Assembly (NCBI GenBank): GCA_964618455.1
Contig: CAZUAQ010000006.1
Coordinates: forward strand, 99,696 to 163,695
Source of the DNA: CAZUAQ01 sp964618455
GTDB lineage: Bacteria; Planctomycetota; Phycisphaerae; UBA1845; PWPN01
Length of the DNA: 64,000 nucleotides
Direction of reading: 5' to 3'
The position numbers and the translations under genes were made by a program. The notes beneath the pieces are model-generated. The model was given only the letters and a program-made list of their open reading frames with translations. It was not told where the DNA came from and ran no database searches. This document shows, in pieces, positions 53,380 through 63,382 of the stretch (the stretch's first letter is position 1; each line of letters opens with the position of its first letter).

Positions 53380-54731
53380 TGCTTGGATGCAGCCTGGCAC
53401 AAAGGACTCGAAGGGCATGGTCGCTCATCATTGTGGCGATTGCATGTGAGGGCGTGTTTCCGCACACCGTCAGGGGGCAGGGCGTTGATTTCAAGAGCCT
53501 GTGCACGATTCACACGGTGACGTCCGGGCCGTACGATCACAACCACGCCTATCCGACGGCGCGAACCTGGAGCAGGACGCACGACGCCATCTTCATCGAC
53601 TCCCCGGGGCCGGATGCCCGGGGACGCGTTTACAAGAACATCCGCCACCTGATCAGCGTGAATATCGAGAGCGGTAAAACGCATTGGCTGGCGAGCAGCG
53701 TCCATCCGGATCCTGATCATGCCCCCGGTCCATTCCAGTTCGACTACGCGTCCGATGCGAACTGCCTCGTGTTCACCGGGCCGAAGCAACAGACCATCCG
53801 GATGTTGAACCTGAGCACCGGCGTGGAGCGTGTCGTCCTCGAGGAGCCGGCGGGTCAGATCGAAGGGCCGCTGTCGGTGGCGTGGGACGGGACACGGATC
53901 GCCTACTGGGTCATGATGCCCATGACCGCCAATCGATTCTTCGACGATTACATCACGGTGATCTTCGCCATCGACGTCGATGCGAAGACGTGCCGGGCGA
54001 CCGGCGAGCCGCGTATCGTCGAGGCATATCCTCGGCGTAAAGGGCCGAACTGGTCTGAGGAGAACTCACGCGACGGCGTTCACGTGAATCATTGTCAGAT
54101 CAATCCCCGAAACAGGGATCACCTGACGTTCGCGCACGAGATGCTGGGATCACACCCTGACGGTTCAGTCGCGCGGAGCCGCCTGTGGCATTCGATGATG
54201 GATGAGCGCCGCAAGGAGGTGCTGATTCACCAGCCGGCGGGGCTGCACTTCACGCACGAGGTCATCGCTCCGGACGGAAGGAGTCTGATCTTTCCGTATA
54301 TGCACGGCGTCGGGCAGGTATTCTTCGACACGCTCGAACGCCGGTCGATCTACTACAACAAGGATTGCTGCCCGGGACACTTGACGATCAGTCCGGACGG
54401 TCGCTGGATTGTGGGCGACACGTGGGGCCAATGGAAGCACGAGGGAAGGACGTGGCAGTCGTTGATGATGTTTGATGTCGCGACCCGGCGGTACGCACAC
54501 ATCTGCTGGTTCAATCATTCCCATCCGCACCCGATCTTCAGCCAGGACGGCCGGCGGGTCGCCTTCAGCCATCGCGATGACGAGGGATATCAGCAGATTG
54601 CCTGGATCGACGTCTCCGACATTCAGACACGCTGGGATGAGATCGCGCTCGGTCCGGCGGAGGAGGCATCGCCGCCATGGATCGAAGGTGTGGACGCCAA
54701 GCCGTGGAAGCGCGACGAGCGCTGGAAGTGA
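53379..54731 (+). CDS. Secreted oligogalacturonate lyase-like protein (PL22 family)
   Basis: A 450-residue exported protein (N-terminal hydrophobic segment to ~33) with a seven-bladed propeller pattern. GVHVNHCQINPRNRDHLTFAHE, GLHFTHEVIAPDG and HSHPHPIFSQDGRRVAF repeat the His-rich, metal-binding blades of PL22 oligogalacturonate lyases, which split short pectin oligomers by beta-elimination. The start (ATG 53379) follows GGAGG and overlaps the upstream stop. It is beside uxaC and the HpaI-type aldolase, consistent with pectin use. A general WD/TolB-like propeller is the alternative. Confidence 0.75.
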   Translation: MLGCSLAQRTRRAWSLIIVAIACEGVFPHTVRGQGVDFKSLCTIHTVTSGPYDHNHAYPTARTWSRTHDAIFIDSPGPDARGRVYKNIRHLISVNIESGKTHWLASSVHPDPDHAPGPFQFDYASDANCLVFTGPKQQTIRMLNLSTGVERVVLEEPAGQIEGPLSVAWDGTRIAYWVMMPMTANRFFDDYITVIFAIDVDAKTCRATGEPRIVEAYPRRKGPNWSEENSRDGVHVNHCQINPRNRDHLTFAHEMLGSHPDGSVARSRLWHSMMDERRKEVLIHQPAGLHFTHEVIAPDGRSLIFPYMHGVGQVFFDTLERRSIYYNKDCCPGHLTISPDGRWIVGDTWGQWKHEGRTWQSLMMFDVATRRYAHICWFNHSHPHPIFSQDGRRVAFSHRDDEGYQQIAWIDVSDIQTRWDEIALGPAEEASPPWIEGVDAKPWKRDERWK

Positions 54732-54757
54732 CTTGAAGATTGCGACTCGTTGCCCGT

Positions 54758-57328
54758 CTAATACAGATCGAAGCGTTCGGCCAGCGCCTGCACCTCGCGG
54801 CGATCTTCTTGACGACGCAATTCCATGCGTTGCTGTGTCTTTTCAATGGAATCATCATCCGTGAAGCTGATGATGGCGTAGCTTTCCAGTTCCGGTACGG
54901 TCGCTTCGACGGAGTCACCGTTCTGACGGAACTCGATCTCCTCATCGGGTCTGCCGAAGCGGCTCAACAGGCATCGACTCACGCGAAAACCGTCCAGTAC
55001 AAGTAACGCGACGGGGATATTCGCGACCGGCTTGTAGGCGTCACGCTGCAGGTCCGCGTCGAAGTTGACGAGGTGCACATCCAGCGAGCCACCCCGGCAG
55101 GATACCCAGCCGTTAACCGTGACGTGTGATGGCGCGTCGGCGGTGACGCGGCTGTGGCGGCGAGCGATGCGGACGATGTGCTCGTCCGACGTGTCCGCCG
55201 TGGTCATCGGGATCGGTCGGGAGCGCCGGTTCATGTTCTCGTCGAACGTGACCGGCAAATCGGCAAAGATCGTCGTGCCCGCATTTTCCAGTTCCTTGAA
55301 AAAGAGAATCTGGTCGTTGGTCATGCAGTCGACGCTGGGCAGGACAATCGTCGAATAGCGCGACTTCAGTCGTTCGAAGGACGGCGTATCGTCCCACATC
55401 TCCGGGTGGCCCAGCACGACGACATCGTAGGCGATACCGTTTTCATCCAGCAGATCCGCCATGCGCTCGAACTCCGGAAGGCGACCTTCGCCCGGAATGC
55501 CCAGCGCCGAGTACTGGCGAAAGATCAGTGTGGGCAGGCTGTAGACGAGCGCGACATCGGCCAGGCTCTCGCGATGCGTCAGTACCGCACGATGCGCGTG
55601 CATCCACTTCGCGAATTCCACACAACGTTGGTACAGCTTCGGATCATCCATATAGTCCGGCACATCGGGCTCGCCGGTATACGGCTTGTTCAGGCCCAGG
55701 GAGAACGCCCGGACACCCCCGTTGGACAGCGCTTCGGCGAAGTGAATCGTCCACCACGCCGTACTGAGCATCGGCATTTTCTTCTGCGTGTCATCGGTGA
55801 CCGGTCCGCGAACGATGACCGGCTTGAGGTGATGGCCCGAGGCGGCGCCGAGTTTGTACTGCAGGGTCCTTCGTTTCACCTTCTCCTTGACGCCGACGAG
55901 TTCCTCCACCTCCACGAAGTCACAGAACTGGCTGAGCGTCACCGCGTAAGGCCACGATCCCCAGATGTTGATCTGGTTTCCACCGCAGGGCAGCACCCGG
56001 CGTTGCCGCGCCGCCACGCGCTTGGCCTTGTCGACGCAGTCCGCCCAGGCGAGGATGCCACTGACGTACTGGAATTTCATGTACGCGCGGACCAGGGCGT
56101 CCTCGACCGCTGCCTGACCGGTCAGCCCGTGCATGACGATGTAATCCTGAATGGAGAATGTCTTCAGGTTGTCGACACCCATCGCTTTGAGATCGCGCGA
56201 CGAAAACCGTCCGTCAAGGAACGTTCGAAATTGCGCTTCGCAACCGCCGCAATAGCATCCCTGCACCCGATTGAAGACCGAGCAGGCGATGTTGTCCTGC
56301 GTCAGCGCGAGATACCTGTTCGCGGCTTCGGTGAACGTCTGCAGGAAGTGGCGGTGCCAGTTGCGCCCATTGTGGCACATGAAGTAACCACCCTGGCCCC
56401 AGGATTCATCCGCGATGTACGTGTTGTCCAGCGTGATCGTGAAGCCCTGGCTGGCGAACTGGCGGTAGCGATTCTCCCAGACACGGTCTCGTTGCTGTGG
56501 TGAGCCGCTGCCCTCGAACTTGTAGTACTCCTGGTACTCGCAGCCGCCGGCACTCGACCGGACGCCATAGGTCTTGGCCAATTCGCCGAAGACGTTCCAG
56601 TCCACGAAATCGAGCTGGAAGTCCCGCGCGATCTGATCCTTTTTCTCTTGTGCCTTCCCGCCGGCCCCTTCATTCAGCACGACTACCAGCATGTCTTCCA
56701 TGAGTTCGCCGAGTTGGTCGCGCTCGAACTGGCGTTCGAATTCATCGCGCTCAGCAGTGATTCTCGAATCATGCGTGTGGACGATGACGCGCGTGGCGGG
56801 TTCGTTGGGTGAGGTCTCCCATATTTCGAGATCGTCGATGACGATCGCGCCTTTCTTACGCGCGCCGATCATCAAGAAGTAACCGCCGTCGTCGGGAATA
56901 TCGAAGAGCCGGTTGATGTGACCTTCGTAGCCCGTCGGCCATCGCCACCGCCAGTTCGGCCCGGAGATGTCGCCCTTGCCTGATCGTGAACGCAACTGCG
57001 AGTAGAACTCGATCTCCGGTGATTCGTTGCTGAGCACACCGAACCGGAAGCGCACCGCGTAGCGCTTGCCCTTCTCGAAGTGGATCGATTCCCCCGTGTG
57101 CAGGAATTCGTGCCAGTCGCCGTCGGACTGGGTGAAATCCGCCGCGAGCGACTGCTTGCCGGAGACGACGAAGCGGCGGTCGCTCACCAACGTCGCGTCC
57201 ATGATCTCGAGTTCGTCCGGGATCCCATTTTCAAAGTCGAAGCGGTGACCGCGATCAGGTTGTGCCGGAGAGGAAGTTGTGAGGGATAGGGTGAGGACTG
57301 CCGCGAGAACGATCCAGGCGCGTGACAT
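54758..57328 (-). CDS. Large secreted glycosidase-like protein of unassigned family
   Basis: An 856-residue exported protein. A signal peptide ends near SPAQ (residue ~23), followed by an N-terminal carbohydrate-binding-like beta-sandwich (about 30-170; HRFDFENGIPDEL...WRWRWPTGYEGH), then a TIM-barrel-like region with many Trp/Cys (CYCGGCEAQFR near 410), and a C-terminal ~200 residues (EFERMADLLDENGIAYDVV, PSVDCMTNDQILFF) resembling a beta-galactosidase-trimerisation/GATase-like fold. No family can be named with confidence. AGGAGG precedes the ATG. Convergent with the PL22-like gene; 26 bases between the ends. Confidence 0.72.
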   Translation of the reverse strand: MSRAWIVLAAVLTLSLTTSSPAQPDRGHRFDFENGIPDELEIMDATLVSDRRFVVSGKQSLAADFTQSDGDWHEFLHTGESIHFEKGKRYAVRFRFGVLSNESPEIEFYSQLRSRSGKGDISGPNWRWRWPTGYEGHINRLFDIPDDGGYFLMIGARKKGAIVIDDLEIWETSPNEPATRVIVHTHDSRITAERDEFERQFERDQLGELMEDMLVVVLNEGAGGKAQEKKDQIARDFQLDFVDWNVFGELAKTYGVRSSAGGCEYQEYYKFEGSGSPQQRDRVWENRYRQFASQGFTITLDNTYIADESWGQGGYFMCHNGRNWHRHFLQTFTEAANRYLALTQDNIACSVFNRVQGCYCGGCEAQFRTFLDGRFSSRDLKAMGVDNLKTFSIQDYIVMHGLTGQAAVEDALVRAYMKFQYVSGILAWADCVDKAKRVAARQRRVLPCGGNQINIWGSWPYAVTLSQFCDFVEVEELVGVKEKVKRRTLQYKLGAASGHHLKPVIVRGPVTDDTQKKMPMLSTAWWTIHFAEALSNGGVRAFSLGLNKPYTGEPDVPDYMDDPKLYQRCVEFAKWMHAHRAVLTHRESLADVALVYSLPTLIFRQYSALGIPGEGRLPEFERMADLLDENGIAYDVVVLGHPEMWDDTPSFERLKSRYSTIVLPSVDCMTNDQILFFKELENAGTTIFADLPVTFDENMNRRSRPIPMTTADTSDEHIVRIARRHSRVTADAPSHVTVNGWVSCRGGSLDVHLVNFDADLQRDAYKPVANIPVALLVLDGFRVSRCLLSRFGRPDEEIEFRQNGDSVEATVPELESYAIISFTDDDSIEKTQQRMELRRQEDRREVQALAERFDLY

Positions 57329-57474
57329 GGTGAACACCTCCTGATAGGAGCGTACGAGTGAGCATCCGCTTGTGTCAAGAGGTATCACGCTGCTTTACAG
57401 GGAAGCGCGCCGGGAGTACATTCATGGGTTCAGGGCAGGAGAGTGGAACAGACGAATACGTGGAGGAAGACAGC

Positions 57475-58788
57475 ATGAGTACCCGGGAATCCTCTTCAAG
57501 CGCGAACCCCTCTTCGCCCTCGAGGCGATCCTTTCTCAAGGCGGGAACCGCCGCCGTGGCATCGGCAGGTATGGCCGGTATGCAAACGAAAGTACAGGGC
57601 AATGTGCTCGGCGCGAACGAGCGCATCGGCGTCGCCATGATCGGCGTCGGTGGACGGGGGACATATCACCTCGATCTGCTGGACAAGCTCAAGTCGGAGA
57701 AAGGGCTCAATATTGAGCTGGTGGCGGTCTGCGATGCCTACCGCGGCCGACTGGACAAGGCGGCGTCGCGCTTCCACACGAAGGGCTACATGCGGCACAA
57801 GGATCTGCTTGACGACAAGGACGTCGACGTCGTGGGCATCGCCACGCCCGATCACGTTCATGGCTTCCAGGTGATCGACGCCGTACACGCGGGCAAGGAT
57901 GTCTTTTGCGAAAAGCCGGTCACGCACTGGCGGCAGTACGACCTCACCAAGCGAATGGTGCACGAGGTACAGAAGTCCGGCCGTACGTTCATGGCCGGTA
58001 CGCAGGGCATGTCTGACGGCGCGTGGAAACTCGCCCGTGACCTGGTAGCCGATGGGCTGATCGGTCAGCCGATTCATGCCGAGTGCGGCTACTTCCGCGT
58101 GGGCGACTGGGGCGAACGCGGCATGCCGATCGATGATCCGGACGTCAAACCGGGCGACGATCTGGACTGGGAGGCCTTTCTGGCCGACGCGCCGAAACGC
58201 CCGTTCGACGTGAGCCGCTACTTCCGTTGGCGTATGTACGAAGATTATTCCGGCGGCCCGGTGACGGACCTCTTCCCGCACTCGCTGACGCCAATTGTCA
58301 GCATCCTGGGCGTGACGTTTCCTGAAAAGGTCGTCGGGACCGGCGGCAAGTTCCGCTACGAGGAACGCGAGGTGCCCGATACGTTCAACATGCTGATCGA
58401 TTATCCGGAAAAGATCACGGTGGCGGTGCTGGGCACGCAGGGCAACGACTACCAGACAACGGGCTTCCGCGGAGCCGGCCATCGCATCCCGGTCATTCGC
58501 GGGTGGGAGGGCGCGCTGACCATCCGCAAGGACGATGGTAAGGACGTGCTCAGCTTCTTCCCCGCGCACGGCTCGAAAAAGAAATTCCGCAACTTCGACA
58601 TCCCGTACGACGAGGACGCCGGGCGCTTCTGGGCGGAGTTCTTCGAGTGCTGTCGAAACAAGACACCCACCGCCAGCCCGGTCGAAATGGCGTGGCACGT
58701 GCAAACCGCGCTGCAGATGGCCATGCTCGGACTTCGCAACCGTACGATGGCGACCTTCAACGCCGAGACCGAGGAAATCCACGTATAG
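57475..58788 (+). CDS. Tat-exported Gfo/Idh/MocA oxidoreductase (1 of 2)
   Basis: A 437-residue NAD(P)-dependent oxidoreductase with a twin-arginine signal (SRRSFLKAG). The Rossmann motif is GVAMIGVGGRGTYH; TPDHVHG and CEKPVTH (the catalytic-type Lys-Pro motif) follow, and GGPVTDLFPHSL carries the later His. Family members oxidise or reduce sugars, often in secreted planctomycete pathways. GGAGG precedes the ATG. A second family member follows after 25 bases, so they form an operon. Confidence 0.88.
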   Translation: MSTRESSSSANPSSPSRRSFLKAGTAAVASAGMAGMQTKVQGNVLGANERIGVAMIGVGGRGTYHLDLLDKLKSEKGLNIELVAVCDAYRGRLDKAASRFHTKGYMRHKDLLDDKDVDVVGIATPDHVHGFQVIDAVHAGKDVFCEKPVTHWRQYDLTKRMVHEVQKSGRTFMAGTQGMSDGAWKLARDLVADGLIGQPIHAECGYFRVGDWGERGMPIDDPDVKPGDDLDWEAFLADAPKRPFDVSRYFRWRMYEDYSGGPVTDLFPHSLTPIVSILGVTFPEKVVGTGGKFRYEEREVPDTFNMLIDYPEKITVAVLGTQGNDYQTTGFRGAGHRIPVIRGWEGALTIRKDDGKDVLSFFPAHGSKKKFRNFDIPYDEDAGRFWAEFFECCRNKTPTASPVEMAWHVQTALQMAMLGLRNRTMATFNAETEEIHV

Positions 58789-58813
58789 TTCCACCCCACA
58801 GGGAGATTCGATC

Positions 58814-60118
58814 ATGTCGGAAAGCAAGAGCAAGATGTCACGGAGAACATTTCTCACGCAGTCGTCGCGCGGCGCCGTCATGCTGGGGGCCGGAGCGGTG
58901 ATGCTTCCGAAAACCGCGAGTGCCTCGGATCGTGTGTCGGGTGCCAACGATCGCATCCATTTCGGTGTGATCGGATCCGGCGGCAAGGGGACGGACAATG
59001 CGCGGGTCGCCTGCGGCGGATCGAACGTGGTCTGCACGGCGTTGTGTGACCTGGCGCCGTTCCGGATGGAACACACCGCTGCCGTGGCGGGCAATGTGAT
59101 GAACTTCCGTGGCCACAAGAACGTCAAGATCGACTTCTATGACGATTATCGTCGTCTGCTGGACAACAAGGACATCGATGCAGTGGTGATCGCGACGCCG
59201 GATCACTGGCACTTCAAGCCGTTCATGGCGGCGGTCGAGGCCGGCAAGCACATCTACCAGGAGAAGCCGTTCTCCTACACGGTACAGATGGGCCTGGAAA
59301 TGGTGGCCGCCGCGAAAAAGAAGCCGGACCTGGTCATTCAGATCGGTACGCAGCGCCGCAGCGGGGCACATTACGCCAAGGCGAAGGAATTCATCGACAG
59401 CGGCAAACTGGGCGACGTGCGTTTCATCCGGGCGTTCGATTGTCGGAACTGGGTCTCGGGAAGTGACCCTTTCACTCCCGAAGCCATCGCCAACATGGTC
59501 AAGGGCACGATTGGACGTACGATTGACTGGAAAACCGTCAAGGTCGACTGGGAGACTTTCGAGGAGCCCTGCGAGGAGAAGAGCCCCTTTGAGCCGTTGA
59601 AGTACACGGCGTGGCGGTGGTTCTGGAAATACGCGGGCGGCCTGGTGACCGACGTGGGGGTTCACGTCGTGGACAACGTGCACTACCTGCTCGGTGAACC
59701 GACGCCGAAGTCCGCGGTATGCAACGGAGGCGTCTACGCGCTGGATTACTGGGAGACCCCCGACGTGGTCAACGCCGTGTGGGATTACGGCAAGTTCAGC
59801 ATGACGTTCACCAGCAATTTCACCAACGGCTTCGAGCGCGACGGCTTCATCATCTACGGCACCAAGGCCACGATGGAAGTCCGCCGTAACCACGTTCAGA
59901 TCTGGGACGAGCATGACCGCTCCAAGCCCATGCTGGAGATTCCGGGCGAAGGTCAAGCGCACCAGTTGAATTGGATCAGTTGCATCCGAAGCGGTGAGCG
60001 GACGAATGCACCTGTCGAGCTCGGGCATTCCTCACTGCTGCCGTCGCACCTGGCGAACATGGCGTATCGAAGCGGTAAGAAAATTCACTGGGATGCTGCG
60101 GCGAAGAAAGTCGTCTGA
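58814..60118 (+). CDS. Tat-exported Gfo/Idh/MocA oxidoreductase (2 of 2)
   Basis: A 434-residue Gfo/Idh/MocA enzyme with a Tat signal (SRRTFLTQ). FGVIGSGGKGTDN is the Rossmann loop; ATPDHWHF, QEKPFSY and DVGVHVVDNVHYLLGE are conserved family motifs. It differs from its upstream partner enough to suggest divergent substrates. AGGGAG precedes the ATG. Downstream (17 bases) lies a phosphodiesterase-like lipoprotein, probably also in this operon. Confidence 0.88.
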   Translation: MSESKSKMSRRTFLTQSSRGAVMLGAGAVMLPKTASASDRVSGANDRIHFGVIGSGGKGTDNARVACGGSNVVCTALCDLAPFRMEHTAAVAGNVMNFRGHKNVKIDFYDDYRRLLDNKDIDAVVIATPDHWHFKPFMAAVEAGKHIYQEKPFSYTVQMGLEMVAAAKKKPDLVIQIGTQRRSGAHYAKAKEFIDSGKLGDVRFIRAFDCRNWVSGSDPFTPEAIANMVKGTIGRTIDWKTVKVDWETFEEPCEEKSPFEPLKYTAWRWFWKYAGGLVTDVGVHVVDNVHYLLGEPTPKSAVCNGGVYALDYWETPDVVNAVWDYGKFSMTFTSNFTNGFERDGFIIYGTKATMEVRRNHVQIWDEHDRSKPMLEIPGEGQAHQLNWISCIRSGERTNAPVELGHSSLLPSHLANMAYRSGKKIHWDAAAKKVV

Positions 60119-60135
60119 CCGTCGGAGCAGGGTTC

Positions 60136-61782
60136 GTGGACGATTTCCACCTGCGTAGCGCAATCTGCGGAGCCCGCCATTGGTCGGCGGGTTCCGTTTT
60201 TCATGCGCTGTGTGGGGTGATGATTGCGACGCTTTTCGGGTGCGGCCATGTGCCGGATCTGGAGCTGCGACTGGGGGATTCGGTTCGCGTCCCGGAGCAC
60301 AAAGTCGTGCTCTTCATCGTGGACGGAATGGCCCCCGGGCGCGTGGAATCGTTGCTGGCCGAGGGCCGCCTGCCGAATATCCGGCGTCGCTTCGTCGAGC
60401 GCGGCGTTCGCTTCTCGAATGCCTTCGGTGTCTTCCCCTCCGTCACCTATGCGAATTGTTCGAGCATCATGACAGGGTGCTTTCCGAATGCGCATGGGAT
60501 CCCCGGCAACACCTGGTACGATCCCCAGTCGGCAATCTTCCATGACTACGAATCGCTGGCGACGTATCTGAGCGTCAATGCTCATCTTCAAACACCCACA
60601 CTCTTCGAGCTTGTCGGCCAGAAGCCCACGTTGAACCTGCGCTACATGATGTCGCGCGGCGCGGATATCGATCTGGCCATGGGAACGCGGGACAAGATTC
60701 TCTGGGGGTTGGGTTTCTTCGAATCGTCGGACCGCAAGGTGGTCAACCGGATGCAACGCGCCCTGCCGTCGATCCACGAACGAGGGGAGTGGCCGGCATT
60801 GACCGTGGCCTACATGCCGGCGGTCGACGAGATGGGACACCGCCACGGCCCCCGGTCCGAGCCCTACTCGGAAGCAATTATCAATGCCGATCGCATCATC
60901 GGGCGGTTCCTCGATGCGTATGCGGAGGCGGGTATGGAAGCGTCGACGCACTATATGTTGATCTCGGATCATTCGATGGTCCAAATCCCGGAGTCCAGAC
61001 GCATCGACCTGGCGCGCCTGTTTCGTGAAGAGTATGGTCAGCGCGTGTGGACGGGGGAATCGTTACCGGAAGACGAAACCTCGCGTCGCACGCTCCTGAA
61101 ACAGTACGATATGATTCTGACCACCGAAGCCGGACGCGTGGCGCGGATCTACTTTCCCGGTGAAGCTGCGGATACGCGGGAGACGAGAGACACGCGTCGC
61201 CGGGAATGGCTCGAGCGGGTTTCCATTCAGAAACTCGTGGAGAACCATCCCGCGATCGACCTCTGCATGATGCCCGCGACAAATGGCGCAGTGATGTTCT
61301 CCCGAGGCGGTCACGCCAGGATTGTGCGAGATCCGGGGGATCCTCCGACATACCGCGTGACAGAATATGAGGGAGACCCGCTCCGCTATGGGCGACGGAG
61401 TGGACTTCAGTACCTGCTCGAGGGGAATGCGGTGGGCCGTGCTGAAGTGCTGCGACTCACCGCGGATACCGACTATCCGGATCTCGTGGTCCAGGCCCCG
61501 GAGCTCTTCCGCTCCATGCGGGCGGGAGACCTGATCCTCACGGCTGCGGGAGACTGGTCGTTTCACTCCTCGTGGAATGGGGCGCACGGCTCCGCGCTGC
61601 GCGACGATATGCAAATCACGCTTTACATCGCCGGGCCGGGCATCGAGGCGGGGACGGTGGAGGCCCCGGCCCGATCCGTCGACATCGTGCCGACGGTCCT
61701 CGAGTGGCTGAGCGGGGATGGGGCACACCGCTCCGTCACGCTCGACGGTCAGTCGCTGGCACAGTTCATCAGCGTCCAATAA
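60136..61782 (+). CDS. Alkaline-phosphatase-superfamily phosphodiesterase/pyrophosphatase-like lipoprotein
   Basis: A 548-residue protein with a lipoprotein-like signal (LFGC, Cys near 36). VLFIVDGM holds the first metal Asp, FPSVTYAN the nucleophile Thr, DEMGHRHG and SDHSM further ligands, and a C-terminal GAHG His completes the nucleotide pyrophosphatase/phosphodiesterase (NPP)-like metal site. These enzymes hydrolyse phosphodiesters or phosphonates on the cell surface. A GTG start after GGAGCAGGG; the 17-base gap places it in the Gfo/Idh/MocA operon. Substrate unknown. Confidence 0.82.
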   Translation: MDDFHLRSAICGARHWSAGSVFHALCGVMIATLFGCGHVPDLELRLGDSVRVPEHKVVLFIVDGMAPGRVESLLAEGRLPNIRRRFVERGVRFSNAFGVFPSVTYANCSSIMTGCFPNAHGIPGNTWYDPQSAIFHDYESLATYLSVNAHLQTPTLFELVGQKPTLNLRYMMSRGADIDLAMGTRDKILWGLGFFESSDRKVVNRMQRALPSIHERGEWPALTVAYMPAVDEMGHRHGPRSEPYSEAIINADRIIGRFLDAYAEAGMEASTHYMLISDHSMVQIPESRRIDLARLFREEYGQRVWTGESLPEDETSRRTLLKQYDMILTTEAGRVARIYFPGEAADTRETRDTRRREWLERVSIQKLVENHPAIDLCMMPATNGAVMFSRGGHARIVRDPGDPPTYRVTEYEGDPLRYGRRSGLQYLLEGNAVGRAEVLRLTADTDYPDLVVQAPELFRSMRAGDLILTAAGDWSFHSSWNGAHGSALRDDMQITLYIAGPGIEAGTVEAPARSVDIVPTVLEWLSGDGAHRSVTLDGQSLAQFISVQ

Positions 61783-61895
61783 CAGCGACATCGATCGGTC
61801 GTCTCGAGTAGAGACCCGTGATCGTGCACGGCTGGAAGCCACGCGGAGACATTCCTGGAGCGGATTTCCTCACCTTTTCACGTCGGCCGCTGAAA

Positions 61896-61924
61896 TTGAC
61901 ACCTGGTTCTGATTACAATAAATA
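61896..61924 (+). promoter_or_regulatory. Candidate promoter upstream of the TSP3 surface protein
   Basis: A perfect TTGACA (61896-61901), 17 bases, then TAAATA (61919-61924) in an AT-rich stretch. It would give a leader of ~95 bases. Confidence 0.42.
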
Positions 61925-62023
61925 CCGTATCTCCAGATGGCTGGGAGGCGGACACTCAAACTGCAAATGGTATGGAGCGGGGGGAACCAGCACGGATCCC
62001 TCGGATACAGAAAAGGATCGATC

Positions 62024-63229
<1,206 letters not shown>

Positions 63230-63262
63230 TTCTCGACGGCACCAGTATTCACAAGTCATTCA

Positions 63263-63306
63263 CGCCCGCGCTTCGTCTTCGGATGACGAAGCGCGGGCGT
63301 TGCTTT
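63263..63306 (+). terminator. Rho-independent terminator after the TSP3 protein
   Basis: A perfect 15-bp stem, CGCCCGCGCTTCGTC (63263-63277) with GACGAAGCGCGGGCG (63285-63299), a 7-base loop, then TTGCTTT. Located 34 bases after the stop. Confidence 0.85.
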
Positions 63307-63382
63307 AGAATGCCTTCCACTGTTGGAACTGGCCGATCAAACACGCAGAAATGACCAAGGCACTCGGAGGCATAACGCAACC

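Noticed and set aside
55154..56503. A 449-codon plus-strand frame opposite the large secreted glycosidase-like gene
   Set aside because: The opposite strand has the signal peptide, AGGAGG ribosome-binding site and domain-like composition; this frame has none.
57496..60028. Long minus-strand frames (up to ~540 codons) opposite the two Gfo/Idh/MocA genes
   Set aside because: They are antisense to clear, motif-rich genes with signals and ribosome-binding sites, and their products look compositionally random. Third-position GC bias leaves such frames open.
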